Positions 1 to 7,310 of a stretch of 8,523 bases of DNA are shown piece after piece (the stretch's first letter is position 1; each line of letters starts with the position of its first letter). The translations under genes and the position numbers were made by a program. The stretch is taken from positions 1 to 8,523 of the forward strand of contig DFJU01000029.1 of NCBI GenBank assembly GCA_002373755.1, read 5' to 3'. This DNA is from Bacteroidales bacterium UBA3663. GTDB lineage: Bacteria > Bacteroidota > Bacteroidia > Bacteroidales > UBA3663. The notes under the pieces are model-generated. The model was not told where the DNA came from. It ran no database searches and saw only the letters and a program-made list of their open reading frames with translations.

Positions 1-1077
<1,077 letters not shown>

Positions 1078-1091
1078 GACGATAATTATGA

Positions 1092-1127
1092 CGCAGCCCC
1101 TTGTCCATCGACAGGGGGCTACGTTTT
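1092..1127 (+). terminator. Rho-independent terminator of guaB
   Basis: An 11-bp stem (1095-1105 with 1110-1120, one G-T wobble) closes a 4-base loop CATC. A further CG/CG pair lies beyond a single C-A mismatch, and TTTT follows at 1124-1127. It starts 15 bp after the guaB stop. The U tract is short but the stem is GC-rich. Confidence 0.85.
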
Positions 1128-1133
1128 AGTTAT

Positions 1134-1167
1134 GAGTTGAGAATTAAGAGTTAAGAAATAAGAGTTA
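1134..1167. repeat. Short A/T-rich tandem repeat, 14-bp unit
   Basis: About 2.4 copies of a 14-bp unit: GAGTTGAGAATTAA at 1134-1147, GAGTTAAGAAATAA at 1148-1161 (two mismatches), then GAGTTA at 1162-1167. It fills the space between the guaB terminator and the isomerase gene. I know similar GAGTTAAGAATTAAGAG-like strings from intergenic DNA of Bacteroidales, but that is memory, not shown here. The function is unknown; it may hide the promoter of the next gene, for which I find no clear -7 box. Confidence 0.6.
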
Positions 1168-1188
1168 CGCGTTCAAAATCTGATTCTA

Positions 1189-2109
1189 ATGAAAAATTTC
1201 CTGCGTTCCCTGCTCTTTCTGTTTTTGGCCAATGGCATTATCTCATCGGCCAAGGCCCAGACGCACTACGTGATGATTGAGACCAATATGGGCAACATGA
1301 AGGTGATGCTCTATGACGACACGCCGAATACGACGGCCAATTTCCTCAAGAAGGTGCGCGAGGGATACTACAACGAGACCCTCTTCGGCCGCGTCATCCA
1401 GAGTTTCATGATTCAGGGCGGTGCGCCCGACTCGCGTAACGCCGGTCCTGGCTGGAGCCTCGGCTATGGCGACATCGACGAGGAGATCGACGGCGAAATC
1501 CGCCCCAACCACATCCCGAAGAAAGGAGCATTGGCCGCACCCCACCGCGAACATATCAAGAACAGCGATATGTCGATGTTCTTCATCGTGCAGGGCTATG
1601 TGCAGAGCAAGGAGTACTGGAAAGGCTGGGAGAAGGTCAACAACGCCGATGCGCGCAATGCCGCCAAGAAGAAGGTGATGACATCGGCCGTAAAAGCGCG
1701 TATGCAGGTCTTGAAGGACAGCATCCAACTGATGAAAGACAGCGTCCAGACGGTGCGTAACATGCTGATTAGCTTACCCGTTGTGACCGACAGTACGCTG
1801 ATCAAGCAGTTACAGCAGGTCAAGGAGGAGAGCAACGCCATGGGCCAAAAATACAACGACTATGTGCGCTCGCTGAACCAGAAGATTGACAGCGTGGCGC
1901 GCGCTACACCGGGCACCCGTTTCTTCACAGACGACGAACTTGAGGCCTACAGCACCGTCGGCGGCGCCTATCACCTCTATATGGACTACACCATCTACGG
2001 CGAGGTCGTCGAGGGCTTGGACGTCATCGACAAGATTGCCGAGCTTGAAACCAATGCGGCCGACCGTCCACGCAAGGATGTGCGCATGAATATCCGCGTA
2101 ATCAAGTGA
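1189..2109 (+). CDS. Exported cyclophilin-type peptidyl-prolyl cis-trans isomerase with helical insertion
   Basis: Catalyses cis-trans isomerisation of X-Pro bonds, probably during folding of periplasmic or outer-membrane proteins. Of 306 residues, 1-23 form a Sec signal peptide (KNFLR, hydrophobic core, SAKA then Q24, a type I site; no lipobox Cys). The cyclophilin fold starts near 26 (VMIETNMGNMKVMLYDDTPN) and holds FGRVIQSFMIQGG (66-78). Compared with human CypA, the catalytic Arg55 (R68), Phe60, Met61, Gln63 and Phe113 positions are kept. CypA His54 is Gly67 and Gln111 is Met130. About 100 residues rich in Lys/Glu/Gln (near 140-245, likely helical, with a Pro-containing turn at 196-201) separate FFIVQ from the last strand block GGAYHLYMDYTIYGEV (258-273). 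His262 at the CypA Trp121 place suggests poor cyclosporin binding. fic follows after 35 bp with no terminator between. Confidence 0.93.
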   Translation: MKNFLRSLLFLFLANGIISSAKAQTHYVMIETNMGNMKVMLYDDTPNTTANFLKKVREGYYNETLFGRVIQSFMIQGGAPDSRNAGPGWSLGYGDIDEEIDGEIRPNHIPKKGALAAPHREHIKNSDMSMFFIVQGYVQSKEYWKGWEKVNNADARNAAKKKVMTSAVKARMQVLKDSIQLMKDSVQTVRNMLISLPVVTDSTLIKQLQQVKEESNAMGQKYNDYVRSLNQKIDSVARATPGTRFFTDDELEAYSTVGGAYHLYMDYTIYGEVVEGLDVIDKIAELETNAADRPRKDVRMNIRVIK

Positions 2110-2144
2110 TGATTTGTGGCCGATGGCATTAAATCCTTAAACCA

Positions 2145-3014
2145 ATGAAGACCTCCATCCGCTTCTATAAAGACCGCGAAGTGCGTGCCATTTGGGACGA
2201 TGAACGTGCCAAGTGGTGGTTCTCCGTGCTTGACGTGGTGGGCGCAATCAATGAGCAGGACGATTATGCAAAAAATCGTAACTATTGGAAGTATCTGAAA
2301 AACAAGCTGAAACAGGAAAATAATCAACTGGTTAGTGTCACTACCCAGTTGAAATTGATGGCACCGGATGGAAAGATGCGATTGTCGGATGTGCTTGATT
2401 TTGATGGAATTACAGCATTGGCCAAAACAATCAAAAACGACAAGTCCGTTGGCTTCCTTGACTGGTTCACCTACAGCGACAACACCATCGACGGCAAGAG
2501 CAAGAAAAAGGCGTACGAATTTATGGAGGGCAACCTTGTGGACGATGGCGATGTCGGCACGACCAAGGGCCTGCAGCAGATTCATGCCTATCTGTTCGGT
2601 GGATTGTATGATTTCGCGGGCAAAATCCGCACCAAGACCATTTCGAAGGGTGGATTCACCTTTTGCGTTGCGCAATATTTGGAACAGGCATTGCAGACCA
2701 TCGACCGAATGCCCGAAAATACGTTCGACGAGATAGTTGATAAATATGTCGAGATGAACGTGGCGCATCCTTTCATGGAGGGCAACGGCCGAAGCACCCG
2801 CATCTGGCTCGACTTGATTTTGAAAAAGCGGTTGAAACGGTGTGTTGATTGGAGCCGAATCAACAAAAATGACTATCTAAGTGCTATGGAACGGAGCAGT
2901 GCCGACAGTTCGGCCATTCGTGGGTTGCTGGCCAATGCGCTTACCGACCGTATCGACGACCGCGAAATCTTCATGAAGGGCATCGACTATTCGTATTATT
3001 ATGAGGAGAATTGA
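2145..3014 (+). CDS. Bro-N-like/Fic fusion protein, probable protein AMPylase
   Basis: Fic enzymes move AMP (or another nucleotide part) from a cofactor to a hydroxyl of a target protein. The core motif [12 protein letters not shown] is at 208-219 and fits HxFx(D/E)GNGRxxR with catalytic His208, so activity is expected. The Fic domain runs from about 115 to 283; [14 protein letters not shown] (160-173) fits the target-docking flap. Residues 1-112 ([35 protein letters not shown]) resemble the Bro-N domain of phage antirepressor-like proteins, usually linked to DNA binding. The C-terminus SYYYEEN (283-289) resembles the class III inhibitory motif (S/T)xxxE(G/N), with Glu287 as the likely inhibitory residue but Glu288 where Gly is usual. 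No antitoxin gene is adjacent. The gene is A/T-rich (73 G+C of 180 by hand count at 2281-2460; 37 of 60 at 1381-1440 in the previous gene), hinting at transfer. The target is unknown. Confidence 0.9.
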   Translation: MKTSIRFYKDREVRAIWDDERAKWWFSVLDVVGAINEQDDYAKNRNYWKYLKNKLKQENNQLVSVTTQLKLMAPDGKMRLSDVLDFDGITALAKTIKNDKSVGFLDWFTYSDNTIDGKSKKKAYEFMEGNLVDDGDVGTTKGLQQIHAYLFGGLYDFAGKIRTKTISKGGFTFCVAQYLEQALQTIDRMPENTFDEIVDKYVEMNVAHPFMEGNGRSTRIWLDLILKKRLKRCVDWSRINKNDYLSAMERSSADSSAIRGLLANALTDRIDDREIFMKGIDYSYYYEEN

Positions 3015-3019
3015 GAATT
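3006..3019. repeat. Two direct copies of GAGAATT over the fic stop codon
   Basis: GAGAATT at 3006-3012 and 3013-3019. The repeat encodes the last residues of the Fic protein (Glu-Asn) and supplies part of its TGA stop. It shares the GAGAATT core with the tandem repeat at 1134-1167. It is short and could be chance. Confidence 0.4.
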
Positions 3020-3038
3020 GTTGGTTATGACCAAACGA

Positions 3039-3066
3039 AAAAAAGCGACTTTCGGGTCGCTTTTTT
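3039..3066. terminator. Bidirectional terminator between fic and ispE
   Basis: A perfect 11-bp stem, AAAAAAGCGAC (3039-3049) with GTCGCTTTTTT (3056-3066), and a 6-base loop TTTCGG. The A run on one arm and T run on the other give a U tract in either direction. This suits its position between the convergent fic and ispE stop codons. Confidence 0.9.
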
Positions 3067-3074
3067 CATTGTCT

Positions 3075-3950
3075 TCAAATCATCGCTTCGGTCACGCGGG
3101 CTTCCCAATCGGCAGGAAACCAGTTGCTTACGTCAGCTGGAGCATTGGCAAAGATGCCGAACATCGCCGAGCCGGAACCCGACATCGCGGCATAGAGCGC
3201 GCCGTGGTCGTAGAGTGCATCTTTGGCCGAAGCCAGTTCGGGGTGGAGAGGGAAGACCGATGCCTCGAAGTCGTTGCGCACGGCGTCTTTCCATTGTTCG
3301 ATGGGCAGTTGCAAGAGTTCGTCGAGCGATGTTTCAGGCTCGGCCGGATGCACGTTGCTGTAGGCCTCCTTGGTGCTCACGCCGAAAGGCGGTTTGACCA
3401 CGACGATGAATTTTCCGCGTAGTGAGAGCGGGTGCGGAGCCAGTTCATGGCCGATGCCTTCGCAATACTGTGCCGTGGCCGATGCCGGTTCGTCGAGCAG
3501 GAAGCGACAGCGGATGAAGAAGGCGCAGTCGGCACCCATTGCGGCGGCTTCGCGGACGAGTTCGTCGTCGGTCAAAGGCAGGTCGAAAAGCCTGCGCAAC
3601 AGCAGCAGGGTGTAGGCTCCGTCGCTGCTTCCGCCGCCCAATCCGGCACCGAAAGGAACACGCTTTTCAAGATGGATGCAGCATCCAGGCAGTGTGGGGA
3701 AGATGTTTCGCAATCGGCGGTAGGCCTTCACGCAAAGGTTCTGTTCGGGGTCGCCGCCGATGGCGATGCCCGTCTGCACAAGCCGGCAATGTCCAGCCTC
3801 GCCTTCGGGCAGGATTTCGAGCGCGTCGTGCCAATCGATGGGGTAGAAGAGTGTCTGGAGGATGTGGTAGCCGTCTTCCGGCCGACGACGGCACACGAAC
3901 AGGCCGATGTTTATTTTCGCGTTGGGGAATGCGATTACTTTATCGTTCAT
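3075..3950 (-). CDS. ispE: 4-diphosphocytidyl-2-C-methyl-D-erythritol kinase
   Basis: ATP-dependent phosphorylation of the 2-hydroxyl of CDP-methylerythritol, the fourth step of the MEP isoprenoid pathway, in the cytosol. The 291-residue length is usual. It is a GHMP-family kinase: AKINIGL at 11-17 carries Lys12 (E. coli Lys10), the glycine-rich ATP loop PFGAGLGGGSSDGA is at 99-112, Asp141 in GADCAFF is the catalytic Asp, and the third motif MSGSGSAMFG is at 256-265. PEDGYH (24-29) is the expected substrate-side motif. The ATG at 3948-3950 gives the normal N-terminus just before the first strand and lies about 16 bases below a TACCTTTG promoter. The gene appears monocistronic: it converges on fic, with a shared terminator, and is divergent from grpE. 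Confidence 0.96.
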   Translation of the reverse strand: MNDKVIAFPNAKINIGLFVCRRRPEDGYHILQTLFYPIDWHDALEILPEGEAGHCRLVQTGIAIGGDPEQNLCVKAYRRLRNIFPTLPGCCIHLEKRVPFGAGLGGGSSDGAYTLLLLRRLFDLPLTDDELVREAAAMGADCAFFIRCRFLLDEPASATAQYCEGIGHELAPHPLSLRGKFIVVVKPPFGVSTKEAYSNVHPAEPETSLDELLQLPIEQWKDAVRNDFEASVFPLHPELASAKDALYDHGALYAAMSGSGSAMFGIFANAPADVSNWFPADWEARVTEAMI

Positions 3951-3960
3951 ATTTGATATT

Positions 3961-3988
3961 GGATTTGCGGCGCAAAGGTAGCAAATCC
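3961..3988. promoter_or_regulatory. 8-bp inverted repeat bracketing the ispE -7 box (possible operator)
   Basis: GGATTTGC (3961-3968) and its exact reverse complement GCAAATCC (3981-3988) are separated by 12 bp that contain the whole -7 box. Equivalent points of the arms lie 20 bp apart, close to two helical turns, as for a dimeric regulator. The predicted start of transcription falls within or next to the left arm, so a full mRNA hairpin is unlikely. No regulator is identified. Confidence 0.4.
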
Positions 3989-4003
3989 GAACAATCCAGA
4001 CAA
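3973..4003 (-). promoter_or_regulatory. ispE promoter (Bacteroidota type)
   Basis: On the minus strand TACCTTTG (3980 down to 3973) matches the -7 consensus TAnnTTTG exactly. A partial -33 element (TTG, 4003-4001) lies 20 bases upstream. The predicted transcript starts near 3966, giving a leader of about 16 nt before the ATG. Confidence 0.7.
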
Positions 4004-4045
4004 GTTTGCAATTGACAAAATGGCATACTTTCTTCTTTTGCGATT

Positions 4046-4076
4046 TTTGGTATGATTATTGCTATAAATAGTTGTG
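4046..4076 (+). promoter_or_regulatory. Candidate grpE-dnaJ promoter
   Basis: TTTG at 4046-4049 (the -33 element), 19 bases, then TAGTTGTG at 4069-4076, which matches TAnnTTTG at all but one defined position. Transcription would start near 4083, leaving a leader of about 70 nt. The leader has a small hairpin, CCCC-GTGT-GGGG at 4087-4098, and then a strongly A-rich stretch up to the start codon, typical of Bacteroidota initiation regions. No CIRCE-type heat-shock operator is visible. Confidence 0.45.
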
Positions 4077-4152
4077 GCTTGTCGTACCCCGTGTGGGGCA
4101 ATGGCATCGGCCACCACCAGAAATCAGATTAAAAACATAAAAACTAAATAAA

Positions 4153-4728
4153 ATGAAACAGAACGAAAAAATCGAAAACGAAGAGTTGAAGAAAGAGACC
4201 GAAATGCAGGAACCAACATCGGATGCTGCAGAACAAGCCGCTGAAAATGAGGCCGAAAAGCCCGTCGAAGAGGCCGATCCGTTGGCCGAGATGGAAGCAA
4301 AATTGGCCGCTCAGAAAGACCAGTATCTGCGTTTGATGGCCGACTTCGACAACTATCGAAAGAACCAGCTGAAAAAGACCAACGACCTGCTGACCTACGG
4401 CGGCGAGGAGGCTTTCAAGAAGCTGCTGCCAATCATCGACGACTTCGAACGCGCCGTCGAACACAACGAAAAGACTGAAGATGTTGCGGCTCTGCGCGAA
4501 GGTTTCAAGTTGATTTACGGCAAGTTGCGCACCTATTTGGAGCAAAATGGCGTGACCGTCATCCCTGCCGCTGCTGGCGACGAATTTGACGAGAACGTGC
4601 ACGAGGCCATCACGATGTGTCCAGCTCCGGCACCGGAGTTGAAGGGCAAGCTCGTCGATTGCGCAACCAAGGGCTACAAGTACAAGGATAAGGTCATCCG
4701 CATTGCCAAAGTCGTTGTCGGCGAATAA
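4153..4728 (+). CDS. grpE: Nucleotide exchange factor GrpE
   Basis: GrpE releases ADP from DnaK and resets the Hsp70 cycle; it acts as a dimer in the cytosol. The 191 residues fall into an acidic disordered N-terminus (1-45, Glu/Ala-rich), a long dimerising helix (about 45-105, QYLRLMADFDNYRKNQLKK), a helical bundle segment with LLPIIDDFERA (91-101), and the C-terminal beta wing that contacts DnaK, carrying the family signature: NGVTVIPAAAGDEFDENVHEA (about 132-152) and YKYKDKVIRIAKVVV. Length and order are normal. The start lies in an A-rich leader and gives the expected N-terminus. A J-protein gene follows after 146 bp on the same strand. dnaK is not in the window. Confidence 0.96.
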   Translation: MKQNEKIENEELKKETEMQEPTSDAAEQAAENEAEKPVEEADPLAEMEAKLAAQKDQYLRLMADFDNYRKNQLKKTNDLLTYGGEEAFKKLLPIIDDFERAVEHNEKTEDVAALREGFKLIYGKLRTYLEQNGVTVIPAAAGDEFDENVHEAITMCPAPAPELKGKLVDCATKGYKYKDKVIRIAKVVVGE

Positions 4729-4773
4729 GTTCTTGTCTTTTTTTGAACGCAGAAGATGTGGACACAATGATTT

Positions 4774-4827
4774 GAACTGAGATTTGACCGTCCGACATCG
4801 GTCAGCAGTGAAAAAAATCAGTTTTTT
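4774..4827 (+). terminator. Composite hairpin with T run between grpE and dnaJ (possible attenuator)
   Basis: The outer stem AACTGA (4775-4780) pairs with TCAGTT (4818-4823). Inside it TGACCG (4785-4790) pairs with CGGTCA (4799-4804). The outer stem runs into TTTT (4824-4827). The form is that of a weak Rho-independent terminator, which would lower dnaJ output relative to grpE. The stems are short and the A-rich inner loop is large, so termination is likely partial at best. Confidence 0.4.
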
Positions 4828-4874
4828 ACATGTTAAATCTGCGTCAAACGCGTTCCAAATAAATAGAAAGAGAA

Positions 4875-5894
4875 ATGGCAAAGAGAGATTATTATGAGGT
4901 GCTCGGCCTCAAGAAAGGGGCCAGCCTCGATGAAATAAAGAAGGCTTACCGCAAGTTGGCTGTCAAATGGCATCCCGACAAGTGGCAGCAGGCATCCGAA
5001 GCCGAAAAGAAGAAGGCCGAAGAGAACTTCAAGGAGCTTGCCGAGGCGTACGATGTGCTCTCTGACGATCAGAAACGCGCACGTTATGACCAGTTCGGTT
5101 TCAATGCTCCTGGCGGCGGTTTCGGCGGCAATGGAGGTGCCAGCTACGGTGGTTTCAGTGCCGATTTCGACCCGATGGACATCTTCAACTCCTTCTTTGG
5201 CGGTGCTGGTGGCCGACGCGGTGGCCGTGGCAACTTCGGCGGCTTCAGCTTCGACGGTGCTACGTTTAACTTCGGCAGTGGCAATGGCGGTTTTGGTGGT
5301 TTCGGCCGACAGCGCATGAAGGGTGCCGACCGTCGTATCACGTTGAAGGTCACGCTTCAGGAGGTCGCTACCGGCGTCACGAAGAAGGGCAAGATACAAG
5401 GCGAGGAAATCGCCATCCCATTGCCGGCAGGTGTTAGTGAAGGACAGGTCTTCACCATCCCGGGCAAGGGCAATCCATCGCCATACGCAGGCGGAGAACC
5501 GGGCGATCTGCTCATCAACATCGAAGAGATTCCTGACAAGGAGTTGCTACGCGACCACGAGGATTTGGTCTATAACCTTGCGTTGCCGTTCTGCACGGCG
5601 GCATTGGGCGGTACGGCCGAGGTTCCGACTTTGACGGGGCGTGTTCGTCTTACGGTCAAACCGGGCACGCAGTCGGGTTCGATGTTGCGCCTGAAGGGAC
5701 AAGGTCTGCCGAAAGCGGACGGTTACGGCAAGGGCGACCTCATCGTCAATGTGTTGGTCTATGTGCCTGAGACGTTGACCGATGCCGAGCGCAAGACCAT
5801 CGAGTCGCTCCGTTCATCGGCCAACATGCAACCCACGGAAGAGAGGCGTCAGAGCATGTTTTCGCGCATCCGTCACTTGTTTGAGCGAAAGTGA
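4875..5894 (+). CDS. DnaJ-type co-chaperone lacking the zinc-finger domain (class B J-protein)
   Basis: Delivers clients to DnaK and stimulates its ATPase. Of 339 residues, 4-75 form the J domain with HPD at 33-35. The HPD-to-FKEL stretch is about five residues longer than in E. coli DnaJ. A Gly/Phe-rich linker (76-147, FGG/GGFG repeats) follows, then C-terminal client-binding domains I and II (about 150-305: [63 protein letters not shown]) and a short tail. Where DnaJ has four CxxCxGxG repeats, [21 protein letters not shown] runs straight through. The protein has one Cys (240), so no zinc centre. The frame is continuous, so this is not a frameshift. Its architecture is that of CbpA, yet it sits in the grpE-dnaJ position. 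Whether a full DnaJ exists elsewhere in the genome cannot be seen. Confidence 0.94.
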   Translation: MAKRDYYEVLGLKKGASLDEIKKAYRKLAVKWHPDKWQQASEAEKKKAEENFKELAEAYDVLSDDQKRARYDQFGFNAPGGGFGGNGGASYGGFSADFDPMDIFNSFFGGAGGRRGGRGNFGGFSFDGATFNFGSGNGGFGGFGRQRMKGADRRITLKVTLQEVATGVTKKGKIQGEEIAIPLPAGVSEGQVFTIPGKGNPSPYAGGEPGDLLINIEEIPDKELLRDHEDLVYNLALPFCTAALGGTAEVPTLTGRVRLTVKPGTQSGSMLRLKGQGLPKADGYGKGDLIVNVLVYVPETLTDAERKTIESLRSSANMQPTEERRQSMFSRIRHLFERK

Positions 5895-5912
5895 AAATGA
5901 ACAATATAGGCT

Positions 5913-5956
5913 AAAGGCTCCCCATCGGACAAAACCGATGGGGAGCCTTTGTTTTT
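5913..5956. terminator. Bidirectional terminator between dnaJ and serS
   Basis: A perfect 16-bp stem (5913-5928 with 5935-5950; AAAGGCTCCCCATCGG and its complement) with loop ACAAAA. GTTTTT follows on the plus strand. On the minus strand the stem ends in TTT. It lies between the converging stops of dnaJ (5894) and serS (5969) and can serve both, more strongly for dnaJ. Confidence 0.93.
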
Positions 5957-5968
5957 ATTTCAGTTTAT

Positions 5969-7291
5969 TTACTTTATGACGTCAACGCCCATGTAAGGAA
6001 CGAGTGCTTCCGGCACCTTGATTGTGCCGTCGGCCTGCTGGTAGTCCTCCATGATTGAGGCGACGATGCGAGGCAGAGCCAGGGCCGAGCCGTTGAGCGT
6101 GTGGCAAAGCTCAATCTTCTTGTCGGCCGACTTGCGGTAGCGGCACTTCAAGCGGTTGGCCTGATAGGTGTCGAAGTTCGAAACGGACGATACCTCCAAC
6201 CAGCGCTTCTGGGCTGCTGAATATACTTCGAAGTCGTAGCAGATGGCGCTTGTGAAAGACTGGTCGCCGCCGCACAGACGCAGGATTCGGTATGGCAGAC
6301 CCAGCTTCTGGAGCAAGCCTTCAACGTGGGCAAGCATCTCCTTGTGGCTCTCTGCGCTGTGTTCTGGAGTGTCGATGCGGACAATCTCAATCTTCGAGAA
6401 CTCGTGCAGACGGTTCAAGCCGCGCACATCCTTGCCGTAGCTACCGGCCTCACGACGGAAACACTGTGTGTAGGCGCAGTTCTTGATAGGCAGCTGAGCC
6501 TCGTCGATGATGACGTCGCGGTAGATGTTGGTGACAGGAACCTCGGCCGTTGGAATCAGGTAGAAATCGTCAACCTCGCAGTGGTACATCTGACCCTCCT
6601 TGTCGGGCAGCTGACCTGTGCCATAGCCCGAAGCCTGGTTGACCACTGTTGGCGGCATGATCTCCTCGTAGCCGGCTTTCGATGCCTCGGCCAGGAAGAA
6701 GTTGATGAGTGCGCGCTGCAGACGGGCGCCAAGTCCGCGATAGACGGGGAAACCTGCGCCGGTAATCTTGACGCCAAGGTCGAAGTCGATGAGGTTCAGG
6801 TTCTTGGCCAATTCCCAGTGAGGCAGTTTTGCGTTGGGGTAGTCCGGGTTGGTGTCCCAGTTGCCGACGGTGTCTTTGCCGATGACACATTCCTTCAGGT
6901 TCGACTTTACGACCCAGTTGTCTTCGGCGCACGAACCTTCCGGCACCTCGTCGTATGGAATGTTCGGAATCTGGCAGAGCATCTTGACGATCTCCTCCTC
7001 AAGGGCGGCCTTCTTCTCGTCCAATGCCTTGCTTGCCGTCTTCAGCTCGGCCACTTCGGCCTTTGCAGTTTCGGCCTCGGCCTTCTTGCCCTCCTTCATC
7101 AGGGCACCGATGCTCTTGGCGAGCTGGTTGCTCTTGGCCAAGTTCTCGTCGAGCTCCTTCTGGGTGGCGCGACGCTCCTGATCTTTGGCGATAACGGCGT
7201 CGATGGCCTCCTTTGCATTGTTGAAATGCTTCTTATTCAAACCGGCAATAACGCGATCGTACTGCTCGGTGATCAATTTCATTGTTAACAT
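5969..7291 (-). CDS. serS: Seryl-tRNA synthetase
   Basis: Class II aminoacyl-tRNA synthetase that charges tRNA-Ser in the cytosol. With the chosen ATG at 7291 it has 440 residues. Residues about 30-105 form the long antiparallel coiled-coil arm that grips the tRNA long variable arm (Lys/Glu/Ala-rich). The catalytic domain has motif 1 (FPVYRGLGARLQRALINFFL, 181-200), the Ser-binding TAE (248-250), motif 2 (FRREAGSYGKDVRGLNRLHE, 278-297) and motif 3 with LNGSALALPRI (399-409, Arg408). A more upstream ATG at 7324 would add MSVVLLKFSTN, which is unlike the family and begins inside a palindrome; MLTMKLIT matches the usual MLTLK-type start. It follows rpmA by 84 bp and is probably the last gene of the rplU-rpmA-serS cluster. 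Confidence 0.96.
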   Translation of the reverse strand: MLTMKLITEQYDRVIAGLNKKHFNNAKEAIDAVIAKDQERRATQKELDENLAKSNQLAKSIGALMKEGKKAEAETAKAEVAELKTASKALDEKKAALEEEIVKMLCQIPNIPYDEVPEGSCAEDNWVVKSNLKECVIGKDTVGNWDTNPDYPNAKLPHWELAKNLNLIDFDLGVKITGAGFPVYRGLGARLQRALINFFLAEASKAGYEEIMPPTVVNQASGYGTGQLPDKEGQMYHCEVDDFYLIPTAEVPVTNIYRDVIIDEAQLPIKNCAYTQCFRREAGSYGKDVRGLNRLHEFSKIEIVRIDTPEHSAESHKEMLAHVEGLLQKLGLPYRILRLCGGDQSFTSAICYDFEVYSAAQKRWLEVSSVSNFDTYQANRLKCRYRKSADKKIELCHTLNGSALALPRIVASIMEDYQQADGTIKVPEALVPYMGVDVIK

Positions 7292-7310
7292 ATTGGTAGA
7301 AAATTTAAGA

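Noticed and set aside
1227..1240. Repeated GGCC(A/G)ATGGCATTA at 1227-1240 and 2118-2131
   Set aside because: 13 of 14 bases agree, but the first copy is inside the signal-peptide codons, GGCC(A/G)AT is very frequent in this window, and no further full copies were found, so chance is the simpler view.
1995..2768. 257-codon open frame on the minus strand opposite the isomerase end and fic
   Set aside because: Antisense to two well-supported genes and crossing their boundary; no family resemblance and no promoter.
4834..4841. TAAATCTG as a dnaJ-specific -7 box
   Set aside because: It matches TAnnTTTG at all but one defined position, but there is no TTTG at the -33 distance; too weak to list as a promoter.
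5385..5430. Frameshift or small deletion as the cause of the missing DnaJ zinc finger
   Set aside because: The reading frame is continuous, the join falls between two well-matched family blocks, and no Cys-rich remnant is visible in the other frames, so this is a stable architecture rather than a damaged gene.
6326..7288. 320-codon open frame on the plus strand opposite serS
   Set aside because: It lies wholly antisense to a clear seryl-tRNA synthetase, has no recognisable domain, and its Leu/Val-rich composition is what antisense reading of the coiled-coil codons gives.
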